Shown here: one piece after another, positions 42,920 through 52,868 of the stretch
Layout: each line of letters begins with the position of its first letter
Numbering within the stretch: position 1 is the first letter of the stretch
Source of the DNA: Defluviitaleaceae bacterium
Lineage (GTDB): Bacteria; Bacillota; Clostridia; Lachnospirales; WQUN01
Length of the DNA stretch: 64,000 bases
Assembly: GCA_009780315.1 (NCBI GenBank)
Contig: WRAH01000008.1
Location: forward strand, 35,831-99,830
Reading direction: 5' to 3'
Program-made: the position numbers and the translations under genes
The notes under the pieces: generated by a model
What the model saw: the letters and a program-made list of their open reading frames with translations, nothing else
The model's database searches: none
What the model was told of the DNA's origin: nothing

Positions 42920-45862
42920 CTACACCCTATAATCGTGGTCTGTTTCTGGTTGGGGTTTGTAGTCTGGAATAGCGGCGGCACTGTTTGGTGCAGGTTCTTT
43001 GGCGATTTTAAATGTGAGTTCACCAATGCTTGCGCCTGCTTCTGTCATAAATGTTTCCAAATATGCTTGTTGTAATGCCAGTGTATCTGCGGCTTCACGG
43101 GTTTCTGCCGAAATGGTTACGTCAACAGAATGTCCGTTTATCGTAAAGTATGTGTTGACTACACCAAGGCTTTCTGTATCCAGTGACATGAGTACTTTTG
43201 CGCCATTGCTTGCAAGCGCGCCTTCATTGAGTACATATAACGAAAGATTAGCGACTTTGTCCCCAAGTTTTATTGGAATTTGGAAACCGTTTTCACCATT
43301 GCTATTAAGCCCATGTGTGACGGCTAACATGCTGGAAATACCTGACCTGTGTGTGTCGCCAAGTGCGAATAAGATTTTTGAAATAATTTGCTCTGGGCTT
43401 TTTCCTTCACGAAGTTCCGCTAAGGATGAATCGGGAAGGGCATGGGTTACATCTTCTGATGAATCCCTTGTGGATATATCCTCTAGCTCGTCAGCCAATG
43501 CACGGCGGGAAGTTGACAGCTTTTCAAATGCTCGGATATTTCCTGGGGTGGCAATGATGTTGTGTTTTTGCAGTTGATTTATAATTTCTGGATTTGCAGA
43601 AACAAAGGTTTGAATCTGTGCTTGTGCCGTTGCTGACTGGGGTGTTTTTTCAGGCACTTCATAGACACTCATGGCTAGGTCTTCTATGGCTTCCCCTAGA
43701 GAAGATGTAAGCATATTTTCTAGGTTTGATGGTGTAGCGGCTTCAATGAAGTTTTCTGTTATGATTTCGCCATAAGTTGGTGGTACGGTGTTTGACAGTA
43801 CAGCGCGAATGCTGTCTTTTGGACGGGTTAAGTTTTCTAAGTGTCCATAATCATCTGTCATGTTGACATTTGTTTTAGGCTTTTGTGCCAGATTAAGCAA
43901 ATCGCCTAAAGTCATTGGAGAAGATTTTAAATCCTCCATTTGCATGGCTAGTCCAAGCGCAGCTGCGCCATCTCGTCTTATCACATTGAGCATACGATAA
44001 ATGGCAATCATAGACTTGCGCACTTCTGGGTCTAGTATGCCCTCATTATCCATATCCATAATGTGACGAGAAATTTTGTCTTCTCCGCTTTCGCCTATGT
44101 CGATATTAAACTGTTTGATATACGCCAGCACTTGGTCAGCGTGCATATCTAGGGGACTTAGCCCATCCTTTATCATGTGGGCGGCAATCATAGGGTGAAG
44201 CTTATTGGCAATTTCAGAAATTTTTGCATCAATTGCCTTGACTTGCGCTAGATTTTCTGGTGTAACGTCAATATTGTTTTTGCTTAGGATAAATGCCGCC
44301 TTTGTGTTTTCAGACGTTGCGGTGATACCCATGTTCTCCAAAAGCGGTGCGAACTGTCCTTTGATGGTGTTTAAACTATCGCCGTAACGTGCCATGGGTA
44401 CGGTTGCGTTTTGCTCGTATCCAGACATTGCTTTGGCATATTGCACTGCTTCGCCAACGGCTTTTACAGTAAAGTCAATATCACCGTGCATAATTCCTGC
44501 ATGGGCATTGACTGTTGGTGGTTTAAGTGCGGCGATTAAATCGAAAAGTGTTGTCATTTGCGCCGCTGTTTCCGGTTCAGCTTTTGCGCCAGCCATTTTT
44601 AAGAAGCGCAAGGCTTCTTCTTCGTTTATTTGCAGTTCACGCACATGTTCACGCATTGCATTAACGTCTATATTTAAACCTTGGTGAAGATTGGCGGCCT
44701 TCAATGCGGCTTTTAACTGGGTTTCTGCAAACCTTGTCACTTCCATGAGGCGAATTGTGCCTATGGGGGTATCTGCCCCAAGGTGTTCCGCTGCTTGGTC
44801 AAAAAATAACCCACTTGCAATGGCATGTGCTTCTGCTACAGGGTGGCGTGTCAGTCCTTGTAAGAATTGTACTTTTTCAATGTTTTCCCGATTTAAGGGA
44901 ATGTCTCGGTCTATTAAAAATTGCGCCGTTTGCAGATTGCGCGGCGTTATTTCTATGCCTTCCCTTGTAAAAAAGTTTTTAATCACATCTTGAGGCAGTT
45001 CGACTGTTTTATAAATAGTCTTTGAAGCCATCGTATCGTAGGCATAGCCACTTTTATATACATTGTCAAGGGTGAGGTCTTGTTCTTTTGCAACAAGTTC
45101 CTCAATGGCTGTAGGGGAAACAGATTCTGGCAGACGTTCGTAAGCAGTTTCCATTGCATTCACGTTTTTGTCGTTGACTTCAAGCCCATGATTAAAAAGG
45201 CTTGTGACAATGTGGCGTGCATTTTCAGGGCGGCTCCAGTTTCGGCTATTGATACCGTCGATTAACGCTTCTTTGGAAATTTCGCACCCAGGGGTTCTGT
45301 CCATGCTATGCATGACACGGTTCAGGTCTGCAAAGCTAATTTTTGTAAGGTCAATTCCGCCATCTATGATTGCAGATATTACAGATTGACTTCCGCCGCC
45401 AATGAAATTTTGCGCACGGCGAATAGAAGCTAAAACACGCAAGACCTTTGCTTCCCGTTCTTGACGGTATTCTTCCCTTAGTGTTTCTGCTTCCCGCATA
45501 GACTCTACATTGTTTACCAGTTCTTTATGTTCTTCATATCCATCAACGGGTGTGGCACTTCCGCGTTCTGCTTGCAGGGTTTCTTGAAAAGTGCGCCCTT
45601 GTAGCATTTGCGTCAAGGAAAAACCTTCCTGTGTGCGGTTTATCTGAAATGTAAGCGTATCGCCTACATTGCCTTGAATATCACTTGCATTAGCGGTGAA
45701 GGTAAAGCCATCTTCTGTGCGGAGGGTTGCTTTTCCGCCGTTTACGTCAGAAAGTATGGCTTGCAGCATGTCGCCTGTGTTCCATTGCGCTCCGCCAGCG
45801 TTTCTGCCAAAGCGTCCGACTAGCCCGCTGGGTGAATTTTGATTTGAAACAAATATGTTCAT
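42920..45862 (-). CDS. Giant FliK-like flagellar protein (DUF6240-type)
   Basis: The 980-residue product is far longer than usual FliK (about 400-500). The N-terminus (DMLQAILSDVNGGKATLRTEDG, GDTLTFQI) and the C-terminal region (residues about 850-950, KLGDKVANLSLYV, VNTYFTINGHSVDVTI, LQQAYLETFMTEAG) resemble the hook-length control fold. The long helical middle repeats segments about NITPENLAQ type units. I think it matches DUF6240, but that is from memory. ATG 45862 is chosen because AAGGAG lies 7 bases upstream. Its position before flagellin supports a flagellar role. Confidence 0.65.
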   Translation of the reverse strand: MNIFVSNQNSPSGLVGRFGRNAGGAQWNTGDMLQAILSDVNGGKATLRTEDGFTFTANASDIQGNVGDTLTFQINRTQEGFSLTQMLQGRTFQETLQAERGSATPVDGYEEHKELVNNVESMREAETLREEYRQEREAKVLRVLASIRRAQNFIGGGSQSVISAIIDGGIDLTKISFADLNRVMHSMDRTPGCEISKEALIDGINSRNWSRPENARHIVTSLFNHGLEVNDKNVNAMETAYERLPESVSPTAIEELVAKEQDLTLDNVYKSGYAYDTMASKTIYKTVELPQDVIKNFFTREGIEITPRNLQTAQFLIDRDIPLNRENIEKVQFLQGLTRHPVAEAHAIASGLFFDQAAEHLGADTPIGTIRLMEVTRFAETQLKAALKAANLHQGLNIDVNAMREHVRELQINEEEALRFLKMAGAKAEPETAAQMTTLFDLIAALKPPTVNAHAGIMHGDIDFTVKAVGEAVQYAKAMSGYEQNATVPMARYGDSLNTIKGQFAPLLENMGITATSENTKAAFILSKNNIDVTPENLAQVKAIDAKISEIANKLHPMIAAHMIKDGLSPLDMHADQVLAYIKQFNIDIGESGEDKISRHIMDMDNEGILDPEVRKSMIAIYRMLNVIRRDGAAALGLAMQMEDLKSSPMTLGDLLNLAQKPKTNVNMTDDYGHLENLTRPKDSIRAVLSNTVPPTYGEIITENFIEAATPSNLENMLTSSLGEAIEDLAMSVYEVPEKTPQSATAQAQIQTFVSANPEIINQLQKHNIIATPGNIRAFEKLSTSRRALADELEDISTRDSSEDVTHALPDSSLAELREGKSPEQIISKILFALGDTHRSGISSMLAVTHGLNSNGENGFQIPIKLGDKVANLSLYVLNEGALASNGAKVLMSLDTESLGVVNTYFTINGHSVDVTISAETREAADTLALQQAYLETFMTEAGASIGELTFKIAKEPAPNSAAAIPDYKPQPETDHDYRV

Positions 45863-46019
45863 TAACATGCTCCTTAGAAGATGTCACATGGATTTTTTCC
45901 TATGTTGTATACTTCGGACTTTTTCCATGATATATTTAGGGGGAATGTTTAGGGGATAGTTGGGTAAGGGGTATTTTTAGACGTAAACTACCTGTAAGGG
46001 TTAAATATAGGAGGGTATC

Positions 46020-47426
46020 ATGAAAGAAGAAAAATCAATAAAGTCTGCAAATGAAAAATTGCAAGAAAAATTAGCGTTTGAAAGCAAGCAAGCGAAACTT
46101 GGCAAGTCCGAGTTAAAAGCGGCGTTTAAGTTTTGCGAAGGGTATAAGACCTTTTTAGACAACTCAAAAACAGAAGGCTTGTGTGTGGAAACTGTGATTA
46201 AGCTGGCAAAAGAGCGTGGCTATGTATCATTTAAAGAGGGCAAAAAATATGCTGCTGGTGCGAAAGTATATGTAAGAAATCGTGGTGCGGCAATTATGCT
46301 TGCCACGATTGGCAAAAAGCCGCTGGATGAGGGCTTACGTGTCATTGCTTCTCACATAGACTCCCCCCGTTTAGATTTAAAGCCCAATCCCCTTTTTGAA
46401 GATTCGGAAATTGCCTATTTTAAAACACATTATTACGGTGGTGTTCGCAAATATCAATGGCCTACAATCCCTTTAGCGTTACATGGGGTGATTTATAAAG
46501 CGGATGGTGAAATGGTTAGAATCAATATTGGGGAAGATGAAAATGACCCGATATTTTATATCACGGACTTATTGCCCCATCTTGGGCGTGAACAAGGTCA
46601 GAAGAAATTAAGCGAAGCCTTCCATGGTGAAAGCCTAAATATCATCATAGGAAGCATTCCAGAACAAGATGATAAAATTGAAAACAAGACAAAATTTGCT
46701 GTACTAAAGCTTCTTAATGAAAAATACGGGATTACAGAAGCAGATTTTCATACAGCAGATATTAAGGCTGTGCCAGCGTATAAAGCCCGTGATATTGGAC
46801 TTGACAGAGGACTTATTGCATCCTATGGACATGATGATAGAATTTGTGCCTATACTTCAATGATGGCAGACTTTGCTGTAGAAAAACCAGAATACACCAC
46901 GGTGACTATTTTGGCAGACAAAGAAGAAGTAGGAAGCTTAGGCAATACAGGCTTGGATTCATATTATTTCCAATACTTTGTGGAAGAACTTGCGGAAGCC
47001 GCTGGTGTGAAACCGCGCAGAGTTTTTGCCGCATCAAAAGCCCTTTCGGCTGATGTAAATGCCGCATTTGACCCTAATTTTCCAGAAGCTTTTGAAAAAC
47101 GCAACGCTTTCCGTGTAAACCATGGTGTTGGTGTGGCAAAATACGTTGGGTCTGGTGGAAAAGGCGGGACGATTGATACATCGGCAGCATACATGTCATT
47201 TATACGCACAATGCTTGACAAAGCAAAAGTAGCGTGGCAAGTTGGTGAAATGGGCAAAATAGACCAAGGCGGCGGCGGAACTGTTGCATCCTTCCTCGCC
47301 AGATATGACATTGATACTGTAGATATTGGCGTGCCTTTGCTATCCATGCACGCCCCCCTAGAAATCGTTTCAAAAATAGATGTATATATGGCATTTAAGG
47401 CATTTGAAGCATTTTATAAAAATTAA
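46020..47426 (+). CDS. M18 family aminopeptidase
   Basis: This is a cytoplasmic zinc aminopeptidase that removes N-terminal residues from peptides. The 468-residue product has the family's metal-ligand segments: ASHIDSPRLDLKP, YGHDDRICAYT, ADKEEVGSLG and the C-terminal PLLSMHAPLE. TAGGAGGG precedes the ATG. It is a single gene closed by a terminator. Confidence 0.95.
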   Translation: MKEEKSIKSANEKLQEKLAFESKQAKLGKSELKAAFKFCEGYKTFLDNSKTEGLCVETVIKLAKERGYVSFKEGKKYAAGAKVYVRNRGAAIMLATIGKKPLDEGLRVIASHIDSPRLDLKPNPLFEDSEIAYFKTHYYGGVRKYQWPTIPLALHGVIYKADGEMVRINIGEDENDPIFYITDLLPHLGREQGQKKLSEAFHGESLNIIIGSIPEQDDKIENKTKFAVLKLLNEKYGITEADFHTADIKAVPAYKARDIGLDRGLIASYGHDDRICAYTSMMADFAVEKPEYTTVTILADKEEVGSLGNTGLDSYYFQYFVEELAEAAGVKPRRVFAASKALSADVNAAFDPNFPEAFEKRNAFRVNHGVGVAKYVGSGGKGGTIDTSAAYMSFIRTMLDKAKVAWQVGEMGKIDQGGGGTVASFLARYDIDTVDIGVPLLSMHAPLEIVSKIDVYMAFKAFEAFYKN

Positions 47427-47435
47427 AGCAATAAA

Positions 47436-47477
47436 AAAAATCAGCCCATTTGCTTAATAGCCATGAGGCTGATTTTT
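47436..47477. terminator. Bidirectional terminator between the aminopeptidase and pepF
   Basis: AAAAATCAGCC (47436-47446) pairs with GGCTGATTTTT (47467-47477). It sits between two converging genes. Confidence 0.8.
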
Positions 47478-47489
47478 GTATTCACGATA

Positions 47490-49289
47490 TTATTTGAAGC
47501 CTTTTTCAAGTTCATCAACAAGGGACTCAAAGACCTTTAAGGCTTCTCTTATTGGGGCAGGGGTACTCATGTCTACACCCGCTTTTTTGAGTAACTCAAT
47601 GGGGTAATCGCTTGAGCCTGCTTTTAGGAAGTTTAGATAGTGCGCACGTTTTTGTGGGTCGCCTGATTGTAAATGCTTTGTAAATGCAATGGCGGCAGCA
47701 AAGCTTGTGGCATATTGATATACATAAAATGCATCATAAAAATGCTCAATCCATGCCCATTCAATATCAGCGGCTTTATCAATTATCATCTCTGGGCCAT
47801 GATATTTTTCATTAAGTTGGCGGTACACTTTATTTATCGTTTCAAGTACCAGCGGCTCGCCTTCTTCTGCCATGCGATGGGTTATCATTTCAAACTCGGC
47901 AAACATGACTTGGCGAAACATTGTGCCGCGGAACTGCTCAATATATTTATCAATAAGATATAAGCGCGTTTTAGGGTCGTTTGTATACTTTATTAAATGA
48001 TTCATCATCATTGTTTCGTGTACAGTAGCCGCCACTTCTGCCGTAAAGTAGGTGTGGTCAGCATAGACATGGGGCTGGTTGGCATTGGTATAAAAATCAT
48101 GCATGGCATGTCCCATTTCATGGGCAAGGTGCCCAAGCAAACCATCAAGATTGTCTTCATAGTTTAATAAGACATAAGGTTGTGTACCAAGTCCTGCCCA
48201 TTCAAATGCACCATTTGTTTTGCCTTCGCTTTCATAAACGTCTATCCAGCCAGATTCCATACCATGAGCCATATCATTAAGGTATTCCTCACCAAGGGGG
48301 GCAAGGCCTTCAATCAGCATTTTTTTTGCTTCATCATAGGTGATTTTCATTTCAACCTCATCTGTAAGGGGAACAGACTTGTCGTACATATGCAATGCAT
48401 CAAGCCCCAGAATCTTTTTACGAAGGGCAATATAACGGTACATTACAGGCAAATATTCATGAACGGTTGAGATAAGGTTCTCGTATACTGCCCGTGGAAT
48501 ATTGTTTTCATGAAGGGAGGCATCAAGGGTCGTTTCATATTTGCGGGCTTTAGCGAAAAATATATCCTTTTTTATGCTTGCGCTAAACAAGGTGGCAAAG
48601 GTGTTTTTTAGTTTATTATACCCACCCCAAAAGGTATCAAAAGTGTCTTTACGTACGCGACGGTCGTGTGAATCTAACAATGCAGAACGTCTGCCATCGG
48701 TCACTTCAACTGTATCGCCGTTTTCGTTGACTATGTTGCCGAATTTTAATTCGGTGCTTATAAGCACTTGATATGCATTTTCAGGCGTACCTGCCATTTC
48801 ACCTGCACTTGCCAATAATGCTTCCATTTCTGTGGTAAGCACATGGGCTTTTTTGCGCATAAGGCTGTTTAGATGATGGGCGTACATTTTCAAACTAGGG
48901 GTGGTGTTGATAAAACCATAAATATCTTCTGCTGTGTGGGAAAGAATTTCTGGGGTGATAAACGCTGTTGCTTCTTCAAACACTGTGTTAATACGTTCAG
49001 CCATGTCACTCATAGATTGTGCTTCTGCAACATTGGCATTTTCGTGCCGTTTTAGGTTTGCATAGATATATACACGGCTTTCTGTTTCACATGCGGCATA
49101 ATATTTTTCTAGACAAGCAAAAATGGCGTCACCTGTGTGAAGTGTGCCTTCAAATTTTTTTAAAGCTTCAATGTTTGCCTTCACTGTTTCAATGGCTTTG
49201 TACCAATCTGTATCTGTAGGATATAGAGGGCAAAGATTCCATTTGTATTCAGACGGAATTTCACTGCGCTTTTTTTGTTTAATTTCCAT
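47490..49289 (-). CDS. pepF: Oligoendopeptidase F (M3B metallopeptidase)
   Basis: This cytoplasmic zinc peptidase cuts short peptides internally. The 599-residue product has the zinc motif HEMGHAMHD near residue 388, the family start (WNLCPLYPTDTDWYKA) and the C-terminal YQYATSFAAAIAF region. A GGAGG stands just before the ATG at 49289. Confidence 0.96.
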   Translation of the reverse strand: MEIKQKKRSEIPSEYKWNLCPLYPTDTDWYKAIETVKANIEALKKFEGTLHTGDAIFACLEKYYAACETESRVYIYANLKRHENANVAEAQSMSDMAERINTVFEEATAFITPEILSHTAEDIYGFINTTPSLKMYAHHLNSLMRKKAHVLTTEMEALLASAGEMAGTPENAYQVLISTELKFGNIVNENGDTVEVTDGRRSALLDSHDRRVRKDTFDTFWGGYNKLKNTFATLFSASIKKDIFFAKARKYETTLDASLHENNIPRAVYENLISTVHEYLPVMYRYIALRKKILGLDALHMYDKSVPLTDEVEMKITYDEAKKMLIEGLAPLGEEYLNDMAHGMESGWIDVYESEGKTNGAFEWAGLGTQPYVLLNYEDNLDGLLGHLAHEMGHAMHDFYTNANQPHVYADHTYFTAEVAATVHETMMMNHLIKYTNDPKTRLYLIDKYIEQFRGTMFRQVMFAEFEMITHRMAEEGEPLVLETINKVYRQLNEKYHGPEMIIDKAADIEWAWIEHFYDAFYVYQYATSFAAAIAFTKHLQSGDPQKRAHYLNFLKAGSSDYPIELLKKAGVDMSTPAPIREALKVFESLVDELEKGFK

Positions 49290-49431
49290 AGGGAGCCTCC
49301 TAGATATTATTTACAAAAGTCTAACAAATTTTAAGATAGTAGGATAGATAAAGTTTGATTATAAGCAAAGTATATATAAAAAGCATTTTCAGATATGGTA
49401 CACTATATTTTAGAAAAGGAGTGTAAATTTT

Positions 49432-50217
49432 ATGCAAAATTACACAGAAATAAATGCAAAAGTAGTAGACAGTTGGGTAGAAGATGGCTGGATATGGGGA
49501 ATACCTGTGAGTGCAGAAGTATGCGCAAATGCCCGTAAAGGCGATTGGAAAGTAGTGCTAACGCCTACAATACCTGTGCCGTCAGAGTGGTTTCCGTCTT
49601 TAAAAGGTGTAAAAGTGCTTGGTTTAGCCAGTGGCGGCGGGCAACAAATGCCGCTTTTTGCCTTACAGGGTGCGATATGTACTGTTATGGATTACGCTGA
49701 AAAGCAATTAGAAAGTGAAAAAATTATCTCCCAGCGGGAAGGCTATGATATTGAAATTATAAAAGGTGATATGACAAAGCCTTTCCCATTTGAAGATGGT
49801 GCATTTGATTTAATTTTCCACCCGGTTTCAAATTGTTATATTGAGGATGTCCACCATGTTTGGCGAGAGTGCGCACGGGTGTTAAAGTCAGGTGGAATAC
49901 TTCTAGCAGGGCTGGATAATGGTATCAATTATTTATTTGACAATGATGAAGCAGGGAAACCGCTAACCGTTGACAATACCTTGCCATACAACCCACTAAA
50001 AAACCCTGCCCTGATGAAAAAATTACAAAAAGATAATGACGGTGTACAATTTAGTCATACCTTTGATGAGCAAATAGGCGGGCAGTTGAAAGCAGGATTT
50101 GTGCTAACAGGCGCATACGAAGATTTTAATGACCATGTAGGTGGTGAAAGTGAACTTGCAAACCGCAGAATCCCATCATTTTGGGCAACTAGGGCAGTAA
50201 AAACCCATTATGAATAA
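49432..50217 (+). CDS. Class I SAM-dependent methyltransferase
   Basis: The 261-residue product has a Rossmann methyltransferase core: VLGLASGGGQQMPL (the SAM-binding glycine loop), VMDYAEKQL (acidic end of strand 2), GDMTKPFPFEDGAFDLI and RVLKSGGILLAG. The N-terminal 60 residues have several Trp and may bind the substrate. The substrate is unknown. AAAAGGAG precedes the ATG, and a terminator follows, so it stands alone. Confidence 0.88.
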   Translation: MQNYTEINAKVVDSWVEDGWIWGIPVSAEVCANARKGDWKVVLTPTIPVPSEWFPSLKGVKVLGLASGGGQQMPLFALQGAICTVMDYAEKQLESEKIISQREGYDIEIIKGDMTKPFPFEDGAFDLIFHPVSNCYIEDVHHVWRECARVLKSGGILLAGLDNGINYLFDNDEAGKPLTVDNTLPYNPLKNPALMKKLQKDNDGVQFSHTFDEQIGGQLKAGFVLTGAYEDFNDHVGGESELANRRIPSFWATRAVKTHYE

Positions 50218-50223
50218 AAATTT

Positions 50224-50270
50224 ACCCCATAATCCAAGGTGTTTTCACGCCTTAGCCTATGGGGTTTTTC
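50224..50270 (+). terminator. Terminator after the methyltransferase gene
   Basis: ACCCCATA (50224-50231) pairs with TATGGGGT (50258-50265), with an inner AAGGTG/CGCCTT stem, and is followed by TTTTT. Confidence 0.75.
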
Positions 50271-50279
50271 CTAAATTGA

Positions 50280-50750
50280 TTATGCTTCAATTCTCCACCG
50301 CAAAAACCAGTGTGTGTTATCGCTTAGTGTCTGGTAGGATACTCGCACAAAATCTCCAAAGCTGGCTCTATTGGCTGTGATGATAGAAATGGGTTGACAC
50401 CCGCCTGATGTTAGTCCTATTTCATCAATATAAAATTGCATGTTGCATTGCTGGCAAATAAGTACATTGCCCTGCTGTACATAATAGCCGCGTCCTGACG
50501 CGTGGCAGTTTTCGCAAGTGTTAAACGCAACGTGAATAGCGTCACCAGAGCCTTGTACCGCAATGACTTCCATAAGAATATCATCAACGATAACAGGAAA
50601 AAATGCCGCGGTTTCAGATATTTCACTTGTAGGGATTTCTAAATGCCCACCAGCAGTAACAACAGGTGGTTCATCAGCGGAACTTCCGCACCCTGACATG
50701 ATAAATAGGGCGATTGCCAATAAAGCAGATACCAGAAGAATTTTTTTCAC
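50280..50750 (-). CDS. DUF2318 lipoprotein with metal-binding cysteines
   Basis: The 156-residue product has a lipoprotein signal with lipobox MSGC (Cys20 or so) and then a soluble domain with NTCENCHASGRGYY, CQQCNMQF and GGCQP, the Cys pattern of the DUF2318 Fe-S/metal-binding family. These are often near iron or FTR1-type uptake genes, but no such gene is adjacent here. It should sit on the outer face of the membrane. CENCH also fits a CxxCH motif, but only once and inside the DUF2318 pattern. Confidence 0.8.
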   Translation of the reverse strand: MKKILLVSALLAIALFIMSGCGSSADEPPVVTAGGHLEIPTSEISETAAFFPVIVDDILMEVIAVQGSGDAIHVAFNTCENCHASGRGYYVQQGNVLICQQCNMQFYIDEIGLTSGGCQPISIITANRASFGDFVRVSYQTLSDNTHWFLRWRIEA

Positions 50751-50785
50751 TTTGCTTCACGTCCTTTTTGTTTTAGTGTAGCATT

Positions 50786-52192
50786 TTATCGAAAAAAATA
50801 CAAATCGCACGTGAATCCACCTATTAAACGAATTAGGCACGGCTCATTACACTCATCGTACAGAATATGCTGTTCATGAAGCAGTCCGTCATTGCGCAGT
50901 AGAGAGATGGCAAAAGGCGCAAGCACTTCTGCATTGGCAAGTATATCGTCAGGTGTTTCTTGTGGAGTTTCTTCCAGCACAGGTATTTCAGGCAAAGCCA
51001 GCCCTTTAAGATGTTGAATAACGTCACGTATATGGGATATGTATGCAGTCAGTTTTTGTTGTTGTGCAAATAGTTTTGTTTGTATCCCTTGCAGATAATT
51101 TAATTGGTATCGCATGGCATAACATTCCCCTATGACATCCTTTATATGGTCTACTCCATCCAGCATTTTTAACCCCATGGTCAATGGGGTTTTTTGTTGT
51201 GCTTCCGTTGCTTCTATGGTATCAGAAAGCTGGGTAATTTCTAATGTTATATCAGATATCATTTGACCCATGTGTTTTTCTTGGGCAACGGCTTCGCATA
51301 AGGTCATGGATATAGATTCTTCATCTGTCTCAAGGATTTCTATTGTGTAGTTGTCTTCAAAAAATCTTATGGCTTCTTTGCCGTATAGCATTATCTCAGC
51401 TTCTTTTATCGTGCGTCCAAGTAAATCCCACAGTTTAAGGGGGCGCGCAGGGACACTAATGACACTGGATGCAACGTCTGCAAATTTTTCTGGAATGGTT
51501 GGCGTGGAGGATGGATGTATTCGTGTGCCGTCAGCTATGTGCTTATCTAACACTTTAGCAAAGTGATGAAGGGTTTTTATTGCCGAAGGGCTGAATATAT
51601 CATTGTGAGTTTCTTTTGGCGGCTCTGGCTTTTTACGTTTCCAAAATCCTGCTGATACAAATAATGTCCGCCCTTGTTCACGGGCTTTGGCGGTCATTAT
51701 TTCATCAAAGCTGGATTGGACATTATGTAATAGTGGTAAGTTGGCAATGAGTTTATAAATATTTTGACGATTTTCCAGGTTGACAATATCATTTTCATTC
51801 TTGTCGCTTAATAAAAATATACGGTCGAAAGGGGTTTCACTTTCGGATAACTGTTGCAAAAATTCATGGGTAGTACGATTATCTGTGCCGCTGGCTTCAT
51901 TGAGTATCACCACAAGGGTTAACACCACTGTGGCAAAATTTCTGCGGAATATCAAAGCCGTATCAATCGCCGATATATCCACCGCACCAGCTTCAACAAT
52001 GACATATACATGGACACGCTTGATATTCAACCCGCTTTCCCCTGATTGAATCCGTGTTTTTATAATATCTACCTCTTCAATGTCCCTTATGCTAAAAAAG
52101 CCATGCTTAGGGTGGGTTTGTTCTGCCCCACTCAAAATTTCTTCCTCACCTACATTACCTAAAAATACAAAAACAGTCGGGTGCTTTATCAA
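50786..52192 (-). CDS. Large cytoplasmic protein of unknown function
   Basis: The 468-residue product is not recognised. It opens with a hydrophobic strand (HPTVFVFLGNVGEEE), then a region like an alpha/beta domain (VHVYVIVEAGAVDIS, VVLTLVVILNEASG, FDRIFLLSD), then a coiled-coil stretch (about 320-410) and an acidic C-terminus. It has no signal peptide. TTG 52192 is chosen because AGGAG lies 10 bases upstream; GTG 52201 is too close to it and upstream starts lack a ribosome site. It is divergent from hpf. Confidence 0.6.
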   Translation of the reverse strand: MIKHPTVFVFLGNVGEEEILSGAEQTHPKHGFFSIRDIEEVDIIKTRIQSGESGLNIKRVHVYVIVEAGAVDISAIDTALIFRRNFATVVLTLVVILNEASGTDNRTTHEFLQQLSESETPFDRIFLLSDKNENDIVNLENRQNIYKLIANLPLLHNVQSSFDEIMTAKAREQGRTLFVSAGFWKRKKPEPPKETHNDIFSPSAIKTLHHFAKVLDKHIADGTRIHPSSTPTIPEKFADVASSVISVPARPLKLWDLLGRTIKEAEIMLYGKEAIRFFEDNYTIEILETDEESISMTLCEAVAQEKHMGQMISDITLEITQLSDTIEATEAQQKTPLTMGLKMLDGVDHIKDVIGECYAMRYQLNYLQGIQTKLFAQQQKLTAYISHIRDVIQHLKGLALPEIPVLEETPQETPDDILANAEVLAPFAISLLRNDGLLHEQHILYDECNEPCLIRLIGGFTCDLYFFR

Positions 52193-52261
52193 TGTTATCA
52201 CGCTCCTACATACAATATATATACAAGTCTTCGGGTAAAAATACAAAAATTCATGTGAAAT

Positions 52262-52291
52262 TTGCACAATGATATTTTCCTATGATATAAT
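52262..52291 (+). promoter_or_regulatory. Sigma-A-type promoter for hpf
   Basis: TTGCAC (52262-52267) and a perfect TATAAT (52286-52291) are 18 bases apart, ending 29 bases before the hpf ATG with GGAGGA between. Confidence 0.65.
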
Positions 52292-52320
52292 ACCTGTACC
52301 AAACGAAGGAGGAATGAATT

Positions 52321-52866
52321 ATGCGTTTTGTATTTACAGGCAAAGGAATGACAGTAACAGAAGGTATCAAAGAGCGCACCACAAAAAAACTTGGGCGTTT
52401 GGAAAAGTTTTTACCTGATGACGTTGAAGTGTTTGTTACTTTAAGTGAAAACAAACATCTTACAAAGATGGAAGTTTCCGTACCGCTGCATAAACGGATG
52501 CTTCGCGCAGAAGTGACAAACGGAGATGTTTCTGCATGTATGGACCAAGCTGTGGATATTTTAGAAAGGCAAGTTGTGAAATATAAAACGCGCCTGCGTG
52601 ACCGCCGTCGCCGCAGTGTGGCAACCAATGACGAGCTTACATTCTTAGGCACATCAATAGAACCTGAAACACCTGAAAACACGCCGGAAATCAAACTCAC
52701 CCGCACAAAGCGTTTTGCCTTAAAGCCAATGGACGCACAAGAAGCAGTTATGGGCATGGAACTGCTCGACCATGATTTCTATGTTTTCCGCAATGCTTGG
52801 ACAGATGAAATTAACGTAGTATATAAGCGCAAAGACGGTGAATACGGCTTAATTGAGCCTCAATAA
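52321..52866 (+). CDS. hpf: Ribosome hibernation promoting factor (long form)
   Basis: Long HPF binds the 30S subunit in slow growth and pairs ribosomes into inactive 100S dimers. The 181-residue length is the long form: an N-terminal S30AE domain (KGMTVTEGIKERTTKKLGRL, VDILERQVVKYKTRL) and a C-terminal dimerisation domain (RTKRFALKPMDAQEAVMGM, FRNAWTDEINVVYKRKDG). It is followed by the XTP pyrophosphatase gene after 2 bases. Confidence 0.96.
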   Translation: MRFVFTGKGMTVTEGIKERTTKKLGRLEKFLPDDVEVFVTLSENKHLTKMEVSVPLHKRMLRAEVTNGDVSACMDQAVDILERQVVKYKTRLRDRRRRSVATNDELTFLGTSIEPETPENTPEIKLTRTKRFALKPMDAQEAVMGMELLDHDFYVFRNAWTDEINVVYKRKDGEYGLIEPQ

Positions 52867-52868
52867 GT

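Noticed and set aside
50280..50750. A c-type cytochrome, from a CENCH motif.
   Set aside because: Only one motif is present and the whole Cys pattern fits DUF2318; no cytochrome genes are nearby.
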